From assembly GCA_014549065.1 (NCBI GenBank), contig JACDOX010000110.1:1-64000 (forward strand): a stretch of 64,000 nt of DNA, read 5' to 3'. Each line of letters begins with the position of its first letter. The stretch's first letter is position 1. The stretch is from Cardinalis cardinalis. Lineage: Eukaryota; Chordata; Aves; Passeriformes; Cardinalidae. Positions 33,476-46,900 of this stretch are shown piece by piece. A program made the position numbers and the translations under genes. A model generated the notes under the pieces. That model worked only from the letters and a program-made list of their open reading frames with translations. It had not been told where the DNA came from and did no database searches.

Positions 33476-36400
33476 CAATACTATTTTCATATATTAAAAT
33501 TTCATGAAATTGCAAAGTGTGGGACTGAAGTTTCTAAGCATTAAGGACTTGACACTGAGCTGTTGAATAGCTGTACTGCCTAGATATCAATCCAGCAATA
33601 TTTTAACTAAAGAATTGACTCAATACCCAGGAAATATTTATGCATTAAGTAATTTTGCATTGAGGTACTAGCTATCTTTTGCTGAAACAAGACTCCTGCT
33701 TATGAAGAGGAACCGAAGGCATTTGGGAGATGCACAGCACGTTCGCAGGCCTGTATTATGGTAGCCCTTTTCTTTGCTTGCTTTTACTTTGTTTCTTTTT
33801 TTTTTTTTTAAATTGGTATTCATCTCCATTCTCAGGATGTAACACTGACTGTTGCAATGGTTCCCAGTTCTTCTGAAGAACACCTTTTAGTGGTACATCA
33901 AAACCCCTTCTGCAATTGCANTTTTTTTCACTAACATTGGCCTAAGTATGTGGGATTTTTTTTTTTTTAATCATACTCCTTGCTGCTTTGCTGCTATGGT
34001 TTGAATGTAAGTATGTGGTCAGTTAAAGAAAATGTGTTTGTCTCTTCTTTTTTATTCTTCTTTTTCTTTTTTATTTTCCTTCTTTCTACTGCAGTGGGGG
34101 AGGGTCCTGTCACGGGTCAAAAAGTCTGAATAAGCTCTCAGGACAGCTGTGTCTGACCCAGCAAAATGAGNTTTTTTTGGTGAGGCTTGCAATCTGCAAT
34201 GCTGTTAACAAGCACAAGAGTTAGAACTATAAGAGAGGGACGTTAGTAGTAGGCACAGTCACCCTGTGACAGAGACTGGAAACAATGTGATGAAAACATT
34301 AAAAAAAGAAGGGTGACTCATGAACAGGAAATTGCCCATGAAGATCAGTTTCCCTAAATTTGATGAGTCTTTAACCTGGAAAACATATTAGTAACTCTTA
34401 AAAAGTTACAATCTAGTCTTCTGTTAATTTTAAAGCCACATTTTCTTATTTATAATCAGGATATACAGAGAAGGTAATTTTTCAGAGAAAATCTTTTTTT
34501 CCCTAAGCTTAAGGCAAGGAGAGAAGTGGGAACGGCTCCACATTTAGTTTGAACAGTTTCTCATTTATTAAAAAAAAAAAAATAAAAAAAATCTGTGTTT
34601 AACTATGCCTGGTGCTTGCGTAGGCATTGTGTGAAGTCTGTGGGGCGCTTTGGGAAACATGCAACAAAGCACATCTTTTCTCTTCAAGGTCCTTCTCTTC
34701 AAGGTTCTTAAAACAGCAACAAGGAGACAAAAATGAGATAACGTCAGTGCGTGCTGCACTTTATGATGAAGGAAGTCTTTCACCAAATTGACTGGTATAG
34801 GTTTGGAGGAGACAGTTTGCTGTTGTATAAGAAAATCTTAATAAGAAGTACCTAAAGAGACAAAAAATGCTTTACCTAGAAAACAAACACTTAATGTGAC
34901 TCTGGGAAGCTCTGGGGAAGCATATTACTACAGCTGTCCTGGAGGTATGAATCTAAAATGATGTGATCTGTCTTTTTAAAGGAAGGACAGAATGAACCTG
35001 GAAAATTGTTAAAAAGAATTATTTTAATAGTGTGTGCTGTCACATAAAACCAAAAAGTTTTTGTATTTACAGTCAAATAATGTAGACACTTTTATTCTGA
35101 GAACTCATATGAGAACTTGTATATACTAGCTGCTAAAATATAAATTGTCTTGTGGCCTGGCCAAGCTGGAGATAAGGGTCATGCATTCATGGGATGATTC
35201 AACTATTGTGTTAAATCAATAGCCAAGACCCTGGCAGAAGCCTCCCAAAAGATAAGCCACTAACCTTTTCCCTGTATGTCCTTCCTCCTTCCCACTGCTC
35301 CTTAGGACATTGTACATTTCTTTCTGCTAAAAGATTTACTTCTGGGCTTCCCATCCTGACCAGATGGAGTAAAGGGGCATATGAAAGCTTAAAATTAGAA
35401 ATCAAAGGATACCAAGTATCCTCCTGTTTCTGCTCTTCCCCCTCCTCTGATGCTGTGTTCCTAATGCTAGAGGTCACTCTACAGACACATCTGACATGCA
35501 ATAAAATACCTTTCCTGACTTCAGAGGAAAGTTTCCTGACTTCAGAGTGTTACCCTGATAAGAACAATTGTATTTTCCCTTATGACTGCAACTGGACAGG
35601 GAGATAAAGAAGCGAGTCACTTGTGCGCATCCGGCTGAGAAGTTACCTTCCTGTAGGCTTTACAGAGAGTTATACAATATTTACAGGTTTTATATGCAAG
35701 TCAATTGTTCAATATACCCATTATCATTCTGTCTGTAGAACATGAATCAGGATTTGGAGTGGTGATATTTTAAAAAAACATATATAGGATTACATANATG
35801 TTCAACATTACATGATGCAGTGTCTCCTAGTAGATTTACAAATCCTGCAAACTCCAGAAACCCATTTCAAATCAANGGCCTGCTGTGGTTCCCTGTGCCA
35901 TCCTGTACCTAGCAAAATACTATACAATCCATTTAATCCAGGGATCTGAAGGGATAAAAACAAAGAAGGAATGCGTAAGATATGAATAGTGGAAGCAGGA
36001 AGGGAGAAAAAAAAGTGGTTCCTACCAATGGTTTGTCCTGTGATTCATGGTGTTCTGGCCTATTNCTACCATTTTGTTAAAGAAATGGTTGAGATTGTAA
36101 TGATGACAGGCTATAATGCAATGGTTTTACATTTGCAAGAGACTGAAAAAGAGCAGGAACTCAGAAGCGACTTGAAGGAGTGGATTTTTATTTTTGGCAT
36201 CTTGATATGTTTCAGAAAAGGATTATCTTTAATGGAAGGTGTGAGAAATCCTGAAAAGGAACATTATGGAATGACCTATGTCCAGAAGTGGTTAGACAAT
36301 TTTTTTTTAATCTGTCCTTTAAAAACCAAGTGAAATAATTTGATAATTTCAGCATTTCTTGAAAATATATGCTTGTAATAAAAAACCATGTTTTTTTAAC

Positions 36401-39390
36401 ATTCTTCTTTGTAAAGGACTTTCAGTGCATTGTGTAACAGAACTGAATTTTTTTAAAGTCAGGATCTCAATATATACTCCTAAATAAAATGTTATATGGT
36501 TGAATCAGGGGTGACTTTAATTTCCATTGACAAGACAGGTGAAAGAAAACCAAAGCAGCAAATTGAGCTTTGGGGATTGGATCTGCATGCAACGACTCAA
36601 TGCAAGAAGGCACAGTAGTGTGGTTTGATGTTGCTATTATGGTTTGCTACAAAATGTTGAGGTTTGCTTTTCCTGAAAGTTTCTCAGTTTTTGAGTGANT
36701 AAAAGTAATGTTTTATCTTTCTAAAATAATTACCATTTAATATTATACTCCAGAGTATGGATAAAATTACAAGTCTAGAAAGTCTTCTGCTAAAGAGAAA
36801 GGAGGTTGCTAAACAGAGCAATATACAATCTGAAACTCTGCGGTACAATAATAGAAGAAAGAATAATGCTGACAGGTACAATGCTTTTGCTTGAGCTACA
36901 AACAAAGTGAAGCAGCAGCAAAGGAGACAAGAGCTGGTTTTACATGACACATGAGCCTGATTCCAGACACTTCTTCTTGCTGCTGAGCTTGTAGCTGTGG
37001 AAAATTTTCAATTTCCTATCAGTCTGTCATTTTACGAGAGAAAACTTCCTAGAGCTCCCCAGAAGCTCAAACAAACTACCAGCCTCCTTGGGAGTTTGGG
37101 TCTGTTTTGTTGGTTTAACACATGGCTCCATTTTAATCAGCCCCATTATTTGACCTGGCCCACAACTAACATTTTTCACCAGGCCCTAACTTTGCACACA
37201 CAAAGCGTCTCCCAGGAAAGATGCTACTAATTGATGTCATCCTGCAGGCACTTTGTCTGAACATAGGTCTGGTCCATGTAAATATTTAGAAGTAGTACTC
37301 CTATTAATGTTAAAAGGAAAGCCTTGTGATCACTTATTAAACCTTGTGAAAGAAGTGGTGGGTGGTGAGAGGAAAATAGNTGCGTTTGCCAGATTGCCAG
37401 CCGTCATTCTCACATGATTTGACTGCATTCCTGTCCATACCAAACAGTATTGTTGACTCCTGGGCCTTAACCTATTTAGCATATAAAATTATGTTTCTTT
37501 GAAAGTGCTTGCCAGCCTACTCTAATTACATTGTATTAAATCTGTAGGCTAGACGTGGTATGTTGGTGGTATGATATTATAAAGCCGTCAGGTTTTAAAA
37601 CCAGAGCTGGATGCTGGCAGGAGGTTTTCTGCCTTTTCAGCCCCAGTGATTTTGAGCAACTTGTATATGATAAAAAGTAAAGTTTTAAGTTAAAAGTGAG
37701 GCAAAGCCTGCTAAAGCTATGCAGAAGCAAAAAAAGGGCAGGTCACTCTGTCTTGTCTTTACTCAAAGACCCAATTCTGAGCCTGTTTTTGTTTCCATTC
37801 CAGAAGGATTGAGTGGAGCACATGATGAAATCCATGCCTTTTTAATTTGCCCTGCAATACTCAAGATGTTGCTGTTGACTACAGCCACTTTTTCAAGGAA
37901 CCCTGAAAACATTCAGTTAATATACTTGTTGTTTATAGCAAAATAATTATATTGTTAATATAGATATTTAAGGCTGCTACTTGCACAAGATACTGCTTGA
38001 TGCTCTCCTGATGAAACCTAGGGATTCAAAAGAGCTTCCAGGATGGCAGCAATATAGCTGATGCATTTTTCCAAAAATATTCATTACTCCTTTGATTTTC
38101 CTGCCTCTGTGTTTTATTTTGGCATTATATCTTTTGTGCCAAGGGTTTAGTTTGGGGTTGGGGGGTNATGGTTTGATTTAATAATTCTCATATTTCTATG
38201 ACATTCAAAATAATACAATCAAGCTCATAGAATGTGTGTCTTCTAAAATTACTTTTAGAAGAAATTTCCCAGAATGTCACTGCAGCGATTGTTCTTGGTG
38301 GAACGGATATCTTTTACTTTCCTAAATTTCATTCTAGAAAAAACAGGTCTGCCACTGGAGGACACCAAAAGAGNCACGATTGAATTTCTATAGGAAGTGA
38401 GAGATTTCTCTAATGAAGTAAGAGACAAATGAAGTCAACATAATTTGATGGTAAAAAGTGTTTGTTGAGTGTCTTATATAGCAGAATGGGGAGTCAGTAG
38501 TCATTAGTACTGGACACTAATTGCATACAAAATAGTTGGTTCTGTGAAAATGGTATGTCACATTTATGAGAACGTAATTATATAGAGCATAATAAATTAA
38601 CACATCACAGTTGGATGGGCAGAGATTTTGCAGAAAGGCTTGTTCAAAATAATTTGGCAGATGGTTCATGCAAGCTGCTTTAGCTCACATACTTACAGAC
38701 AGGAATTGTCTTCCATATCAGGTGCTTTGATAAGTAACTGCTTGTAATTCATTATGCTGAGTAATTTATAACTTCATAGAAATCACATTCTATAGATTCT
38801 GCACCCTGGCTTTTCAGAATGGCTGTGTGATCCCANACATATAAACAATTAACAGAATTTCAATTTTGGTTTCTGAAAAATATTTGTTTAANAATGCATA
38901 CTTCTGCTGTGCACAGAATGTGCATCAGTGCTATCACAGAATGTCACCTTTGATCCTAGCGAGAAGAATGACTGTCCATGCTCTGAAATAGCAGGCATTT
39001 TAGCACTGCTTGACTGGAAGCAGAAGTGCCATCCAAGTGTGAAGTGGAGCTCCTTGNTAAGGCATTAGTTAATCCTGACTCAAAGGTACATATGTGCTTA
39101 ACNTCATTCAGGTAAACATTAAACTATTTAGATTTTTAGTATGTCCTGAGGACTTTCACATTTCTATNTGAACTAAATTATTACTTCAGTAATTTTTCAG
39201 TCTCAGAGCNGAGAATATAAAAGGAAATCCCACCAAATTTGAGAAATGAAGGTGCTGTATTCTGCCATGACTTCATCTGTGATTTCTGCTTTTTTGGGAG
39301 GGGATTTTTACCAGTATGTAAANTTGATGAATTCAGGACACCTACTTAGTCTGTTTATTTCTCTATTCCTTGAACCATAGAAAAGGTAAA

Positions 39391-39431
39391 ACCTAAAACA
39401 GAAATTTGCACCATTTCAAATNGAGACATTT
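39391..39431 (+). repeat. 41-bp dispersed duplicate, copy 1
   Basis: Matches 43539-43579 in the same orientation with one mismatch and one N. The shared core includes CAGAAATTTGCACCATTTC. The match does not extend beyond these ends. Confidence 0.85.
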
Positions 39432-39883
39432 TAACAGACTAATCAGTCAGTTTCCCAGGAAGTGGAGTGACTAAGTTTAGAATGGGCTCTGAAGGGCCAA
39501 AACTGATGCTGGGTGACCCAAATCCAAAGCCTNGGAAAGGGAAGCTAAGGTACCCAACACTAGTTGATCCTCATCCCATAGAAACTGGCACAACTAATTA
39601 GACCTGCAGATGTTCAGTTGTTCATTGCAGAAGTAGCAGATTTATTAACTTTTAAAATTGCTGCCTNGGCTTAAATCTAATGGAAGTTTGTTTCCTCTTT
39701 GATGGCTTCTGTATCCAAAAAGTTTTTATATTTTGGGGGATTTTACTCTTAATGGGGAAAAANAGCTGTGGATGTTAGGGTGTGTCTTTCACTCAATAGG
39801 AATACATTTGTAGAAAGTGCAATGATGCAATTTACTAAGCAACAATAAGAAATAAAGAATATTTGTTCAGGCATCATGCTGTC

Positions 39884-39885
<2 letters not shown>

Positions 39886-39918
<33 letters not shown>

Positions 39919-39924
39919 TGTGTG
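39886..39924 (+). repeat. (TG)n microsatellite
   Basis: About 18 TG units, interrupted once by GAG, in the UPP1-ABCA13 intergenic region. Confidence 0.95.
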
Positions 39925-40930
39925 AATCATGACTGAGTTCTAGGTGGTTTGAATTACCTTATATAATGGCTGTATTATGTGTCTCTATTGACCATAAGAG
40001 AGAGCTTGTGGGGATCAGATTCTTAGGCAATTCATTTTTGTAGAACAAAAAAAAAAACCCCAAAAGTTTACTCCTCTGCTCACAGTGTCATTCCTGGTGG
40101 GTAGGGTGGTCATCCTCTGCACCACCAGATTCCTGCTGGGTCTGTTACCACAGGTCTACATATGCTCCCCTTCTGCAGAAGGAATTGCTCTCCCACCTTT
40201 TTGCTGAAGGAACTGCTGCTGTAAGACTGATTTTCATCCCAGGTGGCATGTGACAATTAATTAACAGAGTTTTTTATTGTTGGAATATTCCCCCTCTATG
40301 TAGGTAANGGAGAATGAAATGTCAGACATACACCCTCCACAAGAATAAATTAAACAGTCATCTGATGATGCATTGGGACCACTACAGTGCTAGATGTGTA
40401 CTTATAAGGATGTTCTAGAAGCAAATTGACATTTTTAGGGCTACATCATGAAACAGAGTTATTTTCCTATTTATTTTCCTCCTATTCTTTTTTCAAAAAT
40501 ATAAGCATCTGCAAACAAACAGACATAAACACTAAAATGACAAAAAGCCACGAAACTTTGTGAAAAGATAAATGTGTGTTACATATTCTTTCCCCACCCC
40601 TTCATTTTTTGCATCCATTTTTATTCCAGAAAAGTAGAAATAAGTGCAGAATGTATGCTGTGGTGTTAAGCAGCCTGAAGGCATTTCTATGAACCCATCC
40701 CCTTACTGTTCATTGCACTGAGAAGAAAAACAGAAAGATGAGATTCCTCAATGAAAGCAAAACAAGAGGCAGAAACATAATCTCATCTTTTCTGAGGAAG
40801 CAGGCAAATCTGCACTATTCACTAGTGCTGGAATTAATCAGCTTCTGAATAATACGTTTGGACTGCTTGGTGAGATGATTCTGAGTTAGAAAGTCCACTC
40901 TGCAAGTGGGTGAAGGAAAGAAAAGAAGAT

Positions 40931-40999
40931 ATGGGGCANGCTATACACCAATTCAAGGCTCTGTTCTGGAAAAATTGGCTCTGCCGTGTGAGGCAACCG
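40931..40999 (+). CDS. ABCA13: ABCA13 exon with start codon
   Basis: 23 codons, ATG at 40931 with G at +4, ending RQP before GTGAGT. FKALFWKNWLCRVR is near-identical to the human N-terminus. No CpG island precedes it; codon 3 contains N. Confidence 0.9.
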
Positions 41000-43900
41000 G
41001 TGAGTGCTTGGAAATAATTAAAAAAGGAATATTTAAATTTTTTAAGTACCTGGAAATATTACTATTAGTATTTAGTATTGGAGAGAGTGTGTCTAATGAT
41101 TTTCCCTTTTCACTGCAGATTGTTAAGGACAGGCTGGCTGCAAGTGGTTCTTGTTTTGCCTTTTGTCACCTAAAAACCCAAGTAGAGAATGTGTTGTTTT
41201 AGTTCTAAAATGGCTGAATACAGCAATGCTCCAATTTGAAAATGAGACAAATGTCATAAAAGTTTTGAAGAGCCACTTCTTATCTTTTAATTAACATTAG
41301 ATACTAGCAGTGCTGGTTAGCAATGGTAAGGGAGAAAATCAATTTTCTTCACATTACAGGTGCTGATAGGTAATGTAAGAAAGCTTGCATGACTGTGATC
41401 AAAGTCTAGATACAGGGAATGTATTGTGTATTAAAAATTGTATAAACTTCTTAATTTCCTTTCTTATCTGCTCTCCAAAGCCTAATTTAACCTTTCAAAT
41501 TCCAATATGCAAAATAATCTGGCAGCTGCTTCGACAGAAGTAAAAATTAAAATCATGAAAATTAGATATGTCTTTTACCTTTACTGTGATGGAAACAATT
41601 TTTTAGGATAGAAGGAAGTGAATTTTCTCAAGTGAGAGAACATTTTTGTGGGTAAAAAAGGTCAATTAATAATTTCGCAGAGATTTCGCTTGTCTATAAT
41701 GATCTGGGGATTTGCAGTGAAGCATGTTGGCTGCTTTGAATAGGATTATTTCAATTAAATAAGCACTCAGCTTTCAGTTTCAGAAATATTTANCCTCAAT
41801 TAAATAGTGATTTAGAGAGGAATTTCTCCCCCAAATTAATGAAAGTAATGTTTTCTAATATAAAATATACTTTTGGGGGAAGGATGCTGTTGGTCATATT
41901 CTTCTCCATGCTTCTGAAGAGTTCCTATGTTCAATTGGGGTGCATCAAGTGGCTTCTCTGTATCTCCTGTTTTCCCAAATGTGGATCTATTTCTCCTCTT
42001 GTTCTGTGTGATGTTCCCTCATATATTTCTGAAGGAAAAAAAANATCTTAATTCATGTAAGTTGTAAGTTTGTCTAATCGGTAGATTTCCTGAATAGAGA
42101 ACTCACTGAGAAGCAGANTTCTCCAAGCCAAGAGTTACAAGGGTGATGCAAAGCAAACCTCGTTCTGCCTGTTGAGAGGCAGAAGCTGCCCTGGGGAACT
42201 TTCACAGCCTCCTTGTGTGCTGTTGTGCAAGCACTGAGCTGTGGAGGAGCTCCATCTGCAGTACGGGAGGAGAAATCCAGGCGCATCGTCCACCTGTGCA
42301 GAGGTGGTGAGACCCTTGAGAATCTGAAGAGAGAAGCACCTCCTGAAAGATCTGATGTGCTTCGGCTCTGTTCCATANCATGTAGATCTGCCTGTATAAG
42401 ACAATTTTCTCCTCATGGCTATTTATCAGCAGTTAGGGCTAGAAGAGAAGAGAGGGCTGTTGAACTAGCAAAGTATCCTGAGTGCCATGGGACATTAGTT
42501 GGTATTACACAGTGAAGGGTGCAGGGGCTGTGACAGATGCGAGAGTTCTGTAAGGAACAGGTCTTATGACNGAAATTCAGGTTGGCATCAGCACCTTCTA
42601 TCAACATGATTGAAACACAGGAGAGGTTCTTTTGTACGTTTTCACTTGTTGCAGTTTGAAATTGCAGTTGTGGAAAGACACACTCTCATTTCTTTTTTTC
42701 AGAAGTTTTTACTTCAGAACTACAGATTCTAGAAGCTCAGGAGATACACGTTACCTGGCAAATACACCACATCATTGCATTTCTTAACTATCATTTAAAT
42801 AATGTTTATTACCATCCAAATTTGTAGCTAGGTAAAGGATGAAATGTGATTCCCAAATTCTGATGTCCTAATTTAGAGGACAATTGGAATTAAAATCAGC
42901 TGATTTTAATCAGCTCTGTTACCAAAACTCCCCACTCNTCCAAGCTGCATCTCCCCAGAATGTCATGAGCTCTCAGGCTCCAGTTCCCCTCAAAAAAAAG
43001 CAGCCGTGGGCAAAGCAGCCGTGCAAGGATTGCAATCCTGCAATGTCGCAAATACTCTTTCCTTGGACCTTCTGTGGGTACTTGTCCTGTTTGAACACAA
43101 GTAAGCTTTATACAGCAGCATTATTTTGCCATGTTTACAACAAATAACTTGCTTGTTAAGATCAGTTTTGCATGCTTAATGCCTGCAGCATGCTGTCCTT
43201 CAACCTGTTGTTTCCTCTGCAGCTGTCTTCTCGGTTCTTATCCCGAATTCCTGTCAGCAGGAGCGGCAGTCCCTATCCAAGCTGAACCCTCCTCTCATGG
43301 ACTATGCCAGAGATGCCAGGGCTGTGTTTGACCCTCATTCCTGGCCCAGCCTTAGCCCTGGCACAGCTGGAGATCTGGGTCCCAGCAGAGCCTGCTGCCN
43401 TCCCGGGGCACTGCCAGCCAGGCCCTTCCTGCCAGGCCCAGCTGCCCTGGCACCCTCCTGGCTCCCTGCCCTTCAGCAGCAGCTGGCTCCTGCTGTGCCC
43501 TGGCTGCCAGCTGGGCCTGTCCTCAGCCCTGAGGTGGCACCTAAACCAGAAATTTGCACCATTTCAAATAGAGACATTTAGGGCCCTGGGCTAGGCCCTT
43601 CTCCTGTAAATCCCTCAAGCTCTGGTCTGCCACCTCGCACATGAACTTCTTGTGGGACCTTCCCCCAGCCACCGACTGTGGGCTCTTATGGTGGTCGTGT
43701 GTGCCCCCAGGGACAGCTGGACCCTGCTGGGCAGCCTGGTGACATCCCCTTCCAAGTCTCCTCTGCAGTGCCCCTTCCCTCAGCTGCTGCAGCTGGCTCC
43801 ATTCCCCACAGAGAGCCCAGGGATACTCTGCAGCAATGGCTCTGCTCCACAGCAAGGCCCTCCATCTGACCCCGACAGGGGGAATGGGGATGAATATGCC

Positions 43901-46900
43901 AAGGTGGGGAGGATACTGTCAGGGATCTGGGCCTCTGCTAAGTTTAATGACTCTGAGCAGCCCAAGCCANAATTGGGTTTCTGTGCCCTCCCACCTGGGA
44001 GAATTCAGAGTCACACTGCTCTCCAGCTCAGCCCTTGTGCTTGGCCACTGTTTGGCTTGACCTGCTGTGACACAGACCGAGGAGCTGGACTCTTGGTTGA
44101 GGCTGGCTGTGATACCAGGCCTTGTCTTGCTCTCCTTCTGGGCTCTCTGGGATGGGTCCCCTTCCCTGCTGGGTGGCACTGTTACACACAGATCCCTGCA
44201 CCCTGGGGAGCAGCTGGCCCTTGCTGATCCCTAAAAGATTGAAAGCACCATCCTCACTTTTATTAGGTTGGCTTCTGTACAGTTTTGAGTGTGATCAGTT
44301 TAGATAAATGGTGATTTCCCTAAATTTCAGGAGACCTTTAGTTCCTTGTCTCATGTCCAGCACAGATGTCCTTCTCCACAGAGAAGACTCTGGAGTTTGT
44401 TCTTAAGCATTATGTTATGGTTCTTAGGCATTTTTCTGACATGCCCGTTTACTTCAGTGATGGGATTTGGTTCAACTCTGGCAGTTTAGAAATAAAATTC
44501 CCTGTATGCTCCAGAGAAGTTAACAGCCCCTAGTGGGAGACCTTCAGCGTGGCTGTCACTTCTACTGTGTTTCTGTCCCTATTCACACTTTCCTAAAGCT
44601 GTTATCAGTGAATCTAGAAGCCTTTTGAAACTTGGCTGAATGTCTGTTTTTTCCTTTCTGCTGCTGAAAACTGGCACAGTTGATTTTCTTGGTGTTTCTT
44701 TTTCTTCCTTCCAATCCATTTGGGAGTTTGTGCCTTCTCTGCAGAGGAATGAACATGCACTATGTATGTGCACTCTGCTCAGAGAAGACACACTCAAAAT
44801 CTGAGTCCCTCTGTGTGTTGGCTTCTGTGCCTTGTTGTTGTGGCTCTGGAAATGGGAACACCAGGATAAGAGAAGTGTGGCTGTGGGCAGCCTCAGGCCT
44901 GTTAGCTTGGTCTCACTAGGTCTTCCCTCCTGGAGATGGCAAGGGTGGCTTTTGGAGAGCATTTGAGTGCAGGTGACAGGAAGGGTGTAATGGCAGCAGC
45001 CAGGGAGTCAGGGAAGGACAAGGAGGTATGCCACCAAGAAGGGCTCAGGGGAGCATNAAGAATTTCACCAAGGTGCAGCATGCTGCTGGCTTCTTAGGAG
45101 GCTCAGGTCAGGGAAAGTTGAAGGTCACAGTCATCGCCTTGCCAGTCTTTGTCTTGACCTGAGGAAAGTATCTACAAATAGTATAAACTGAAAGGAAAAC
45201 TACTTTTCTGTTCTGAAAGAAGTGAATTTCACAAAGTTATAAGGGTTTAAAATAGAAGTGTCAGTTGTTAGCTTGCTTTAATGGTCTTGTTTTTCCTTAA
45301 ATAGTTGTAGGGATGATATTTAATGTTTTTATTTTAAAGTAAATGACATATGAATTTTAATGATTTGTTCCCAAACCTTATGTTCTATAGACTGATGCTT
45401 TGATTTCCTTTTTCAGGTCCTCTCTCTGACTGAAATACTGTGGCCATGTGTACTTTTCTTGATTCTAGCTGCCATCCGCTTCCAGGAGCCCCCAAAATAC
45501 AAGGAAAACTGTATGTTTTATTNTTTTGTGTTCTATTTTCATTGCCTCTACTTGTAGAAGTATTTAGCAAACACTAAACACATCCTAGAAGGGGATTTAA
45601 ATGTAGTGCAGTCAATGGAAAGACTCCTACAATGGGATTCAATCTTGTCCAGCTGTATTTATGTGGGAAANAGATGCTAAGTTTAAGATCTGATTGGTAA
45701 GACAACTTTTAAACATCAGCTTTNGAGTAAGGGAGATTATTTGGGTTTTAGTTGTATTTATTGCTTTCTGTTGAGTAATGGAGTTTAGATGACTGCCTCA
45801 GAGGTGAATATTTACAATTAAGACAAGATGAACCTTACCCCTACTCACTTCCTGGGATTGAGAATTTATGTTTTGTTAAATTCTTCCATTTCCTTTAACN
45901 CTTCAAAACTTATGACTCCCTCTACCTTATAAAGCTATTTTTGCTTTTATCTTGTCAAAATATAACTTCATTTAGAAAAGAATTATTTATTATATTATAA
46001 TCTATTCAGTTTATTATTCTGTTATTCACCAATGCCAGTAAAATGGGGATAAACCAGCTTTAGCTACATTAAAAATCAGTTTGGTAAAGAAATTTTAGAT
46101 CTATAGGGTGAACTATCTGGAGAGAATGTAGCCTGCATNATATATATTTACTTTATGGAGAGCTGTGGATAATTCCAGAGATATGAAAAGCGGCTGTTTA
46201 GAAAGTCTTGACTGATGTGTGTTCAGACATCACTGAACACCAGTTCCTTATTTTTTGAAAGCCTTTGAGAAAAGAGGAAATACCACTTTGTGGAGAAATT
46301 TATATTTCAATCCAGGTCACATGATTTTGGGCAGCAGGGCAAGCAACCACATGATACTGCAATAATGTTGCTACCAGGAAAATCAGCTTTTCAAAGATTG
46401 CTCTCAAATGTCACATGTAGCTTGTTGTCACAATCTGACACAGAGGTTACTCATTTTCCGGGATGATTGAGTTTTTCTTAAATGAGACACCTGATACAAC
46501 TTCATTGCTTGCAGGTGACAAAGAGGCTTTTTAGGACAAGGGAGCACAACGTGATGGTACAGTTTGCAAATGCAATATTACTGGTCCTATTTCTGCTGCT
46601 GCTTGGTTTCAGGTTACTTAGAAGCTCGTGATTTACCAAGCCGGGGCCTTTATCCCTTCCTGCGGAGCCTCTTCTGTAACGCTGGCTCGAGGTGCAGGAA
46701 TGCCAGTTACACAGCACAGAGACACAGCCGCTCTGGGTGAGTTATGTGAGCTTGACAGAGCCGCCACCACAGTGCATCTTCTTTTATAGACAAGGTTCTT
46801 GCTGCCTTGTAGACAGGAAAAATNCAAGCAATGTTATTCTGTGCTAAAAGCTTCCTTCAGTGTTCTTATGACTGCAAAAGGTGTAAGGCCTTAGTTGTAC

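Larger units (their letters stand above)
33490..40930 (+). other. UPP1-ABCA13 intergenic region
   Basis: 7.4 kb of mostly unique AT-rich DNA. It holds homopolymer tracts (33798-33811, 34570-34590), a short direct duplication of 'ttcctgacttcagag' near 35510-35550, and the TG microsatellite listed separately. No gene is supported; the longest ORF (35989-36333) is unrecognised. Confidence 0.55.
41000..45416 (+). other. ABCA13 intron 1
   Basis: 4.4 kb intron. The proximal part is AT-rich; a strongly GC-rich block occupies about 43.18-44.23 kb. ORFs at 42074-42515 and 44579-44962 are unrecognised. Confidence 0.6.

Noticed and set aside
34568..34786. Minus ORF adjoining an A/T homopolymer, considered as a retrocopy with a poly-A tail
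   Set aside because: The predicted product matches no gene I know, and the duplicated 'ttctcttcaaggt' makes simple sequence a better explanation.
43652..44227. 191-codon ORF in the GC-rich intron block
   Set aside because: No recognised domain; overlapping long frames on both strands point to composition. The block itself is reported as a finding.
44579..44962. 127-codon minus ORF in ABCA13 intron 1
   Set aside because: No recognised family, no splice context and no neighbouring exons.
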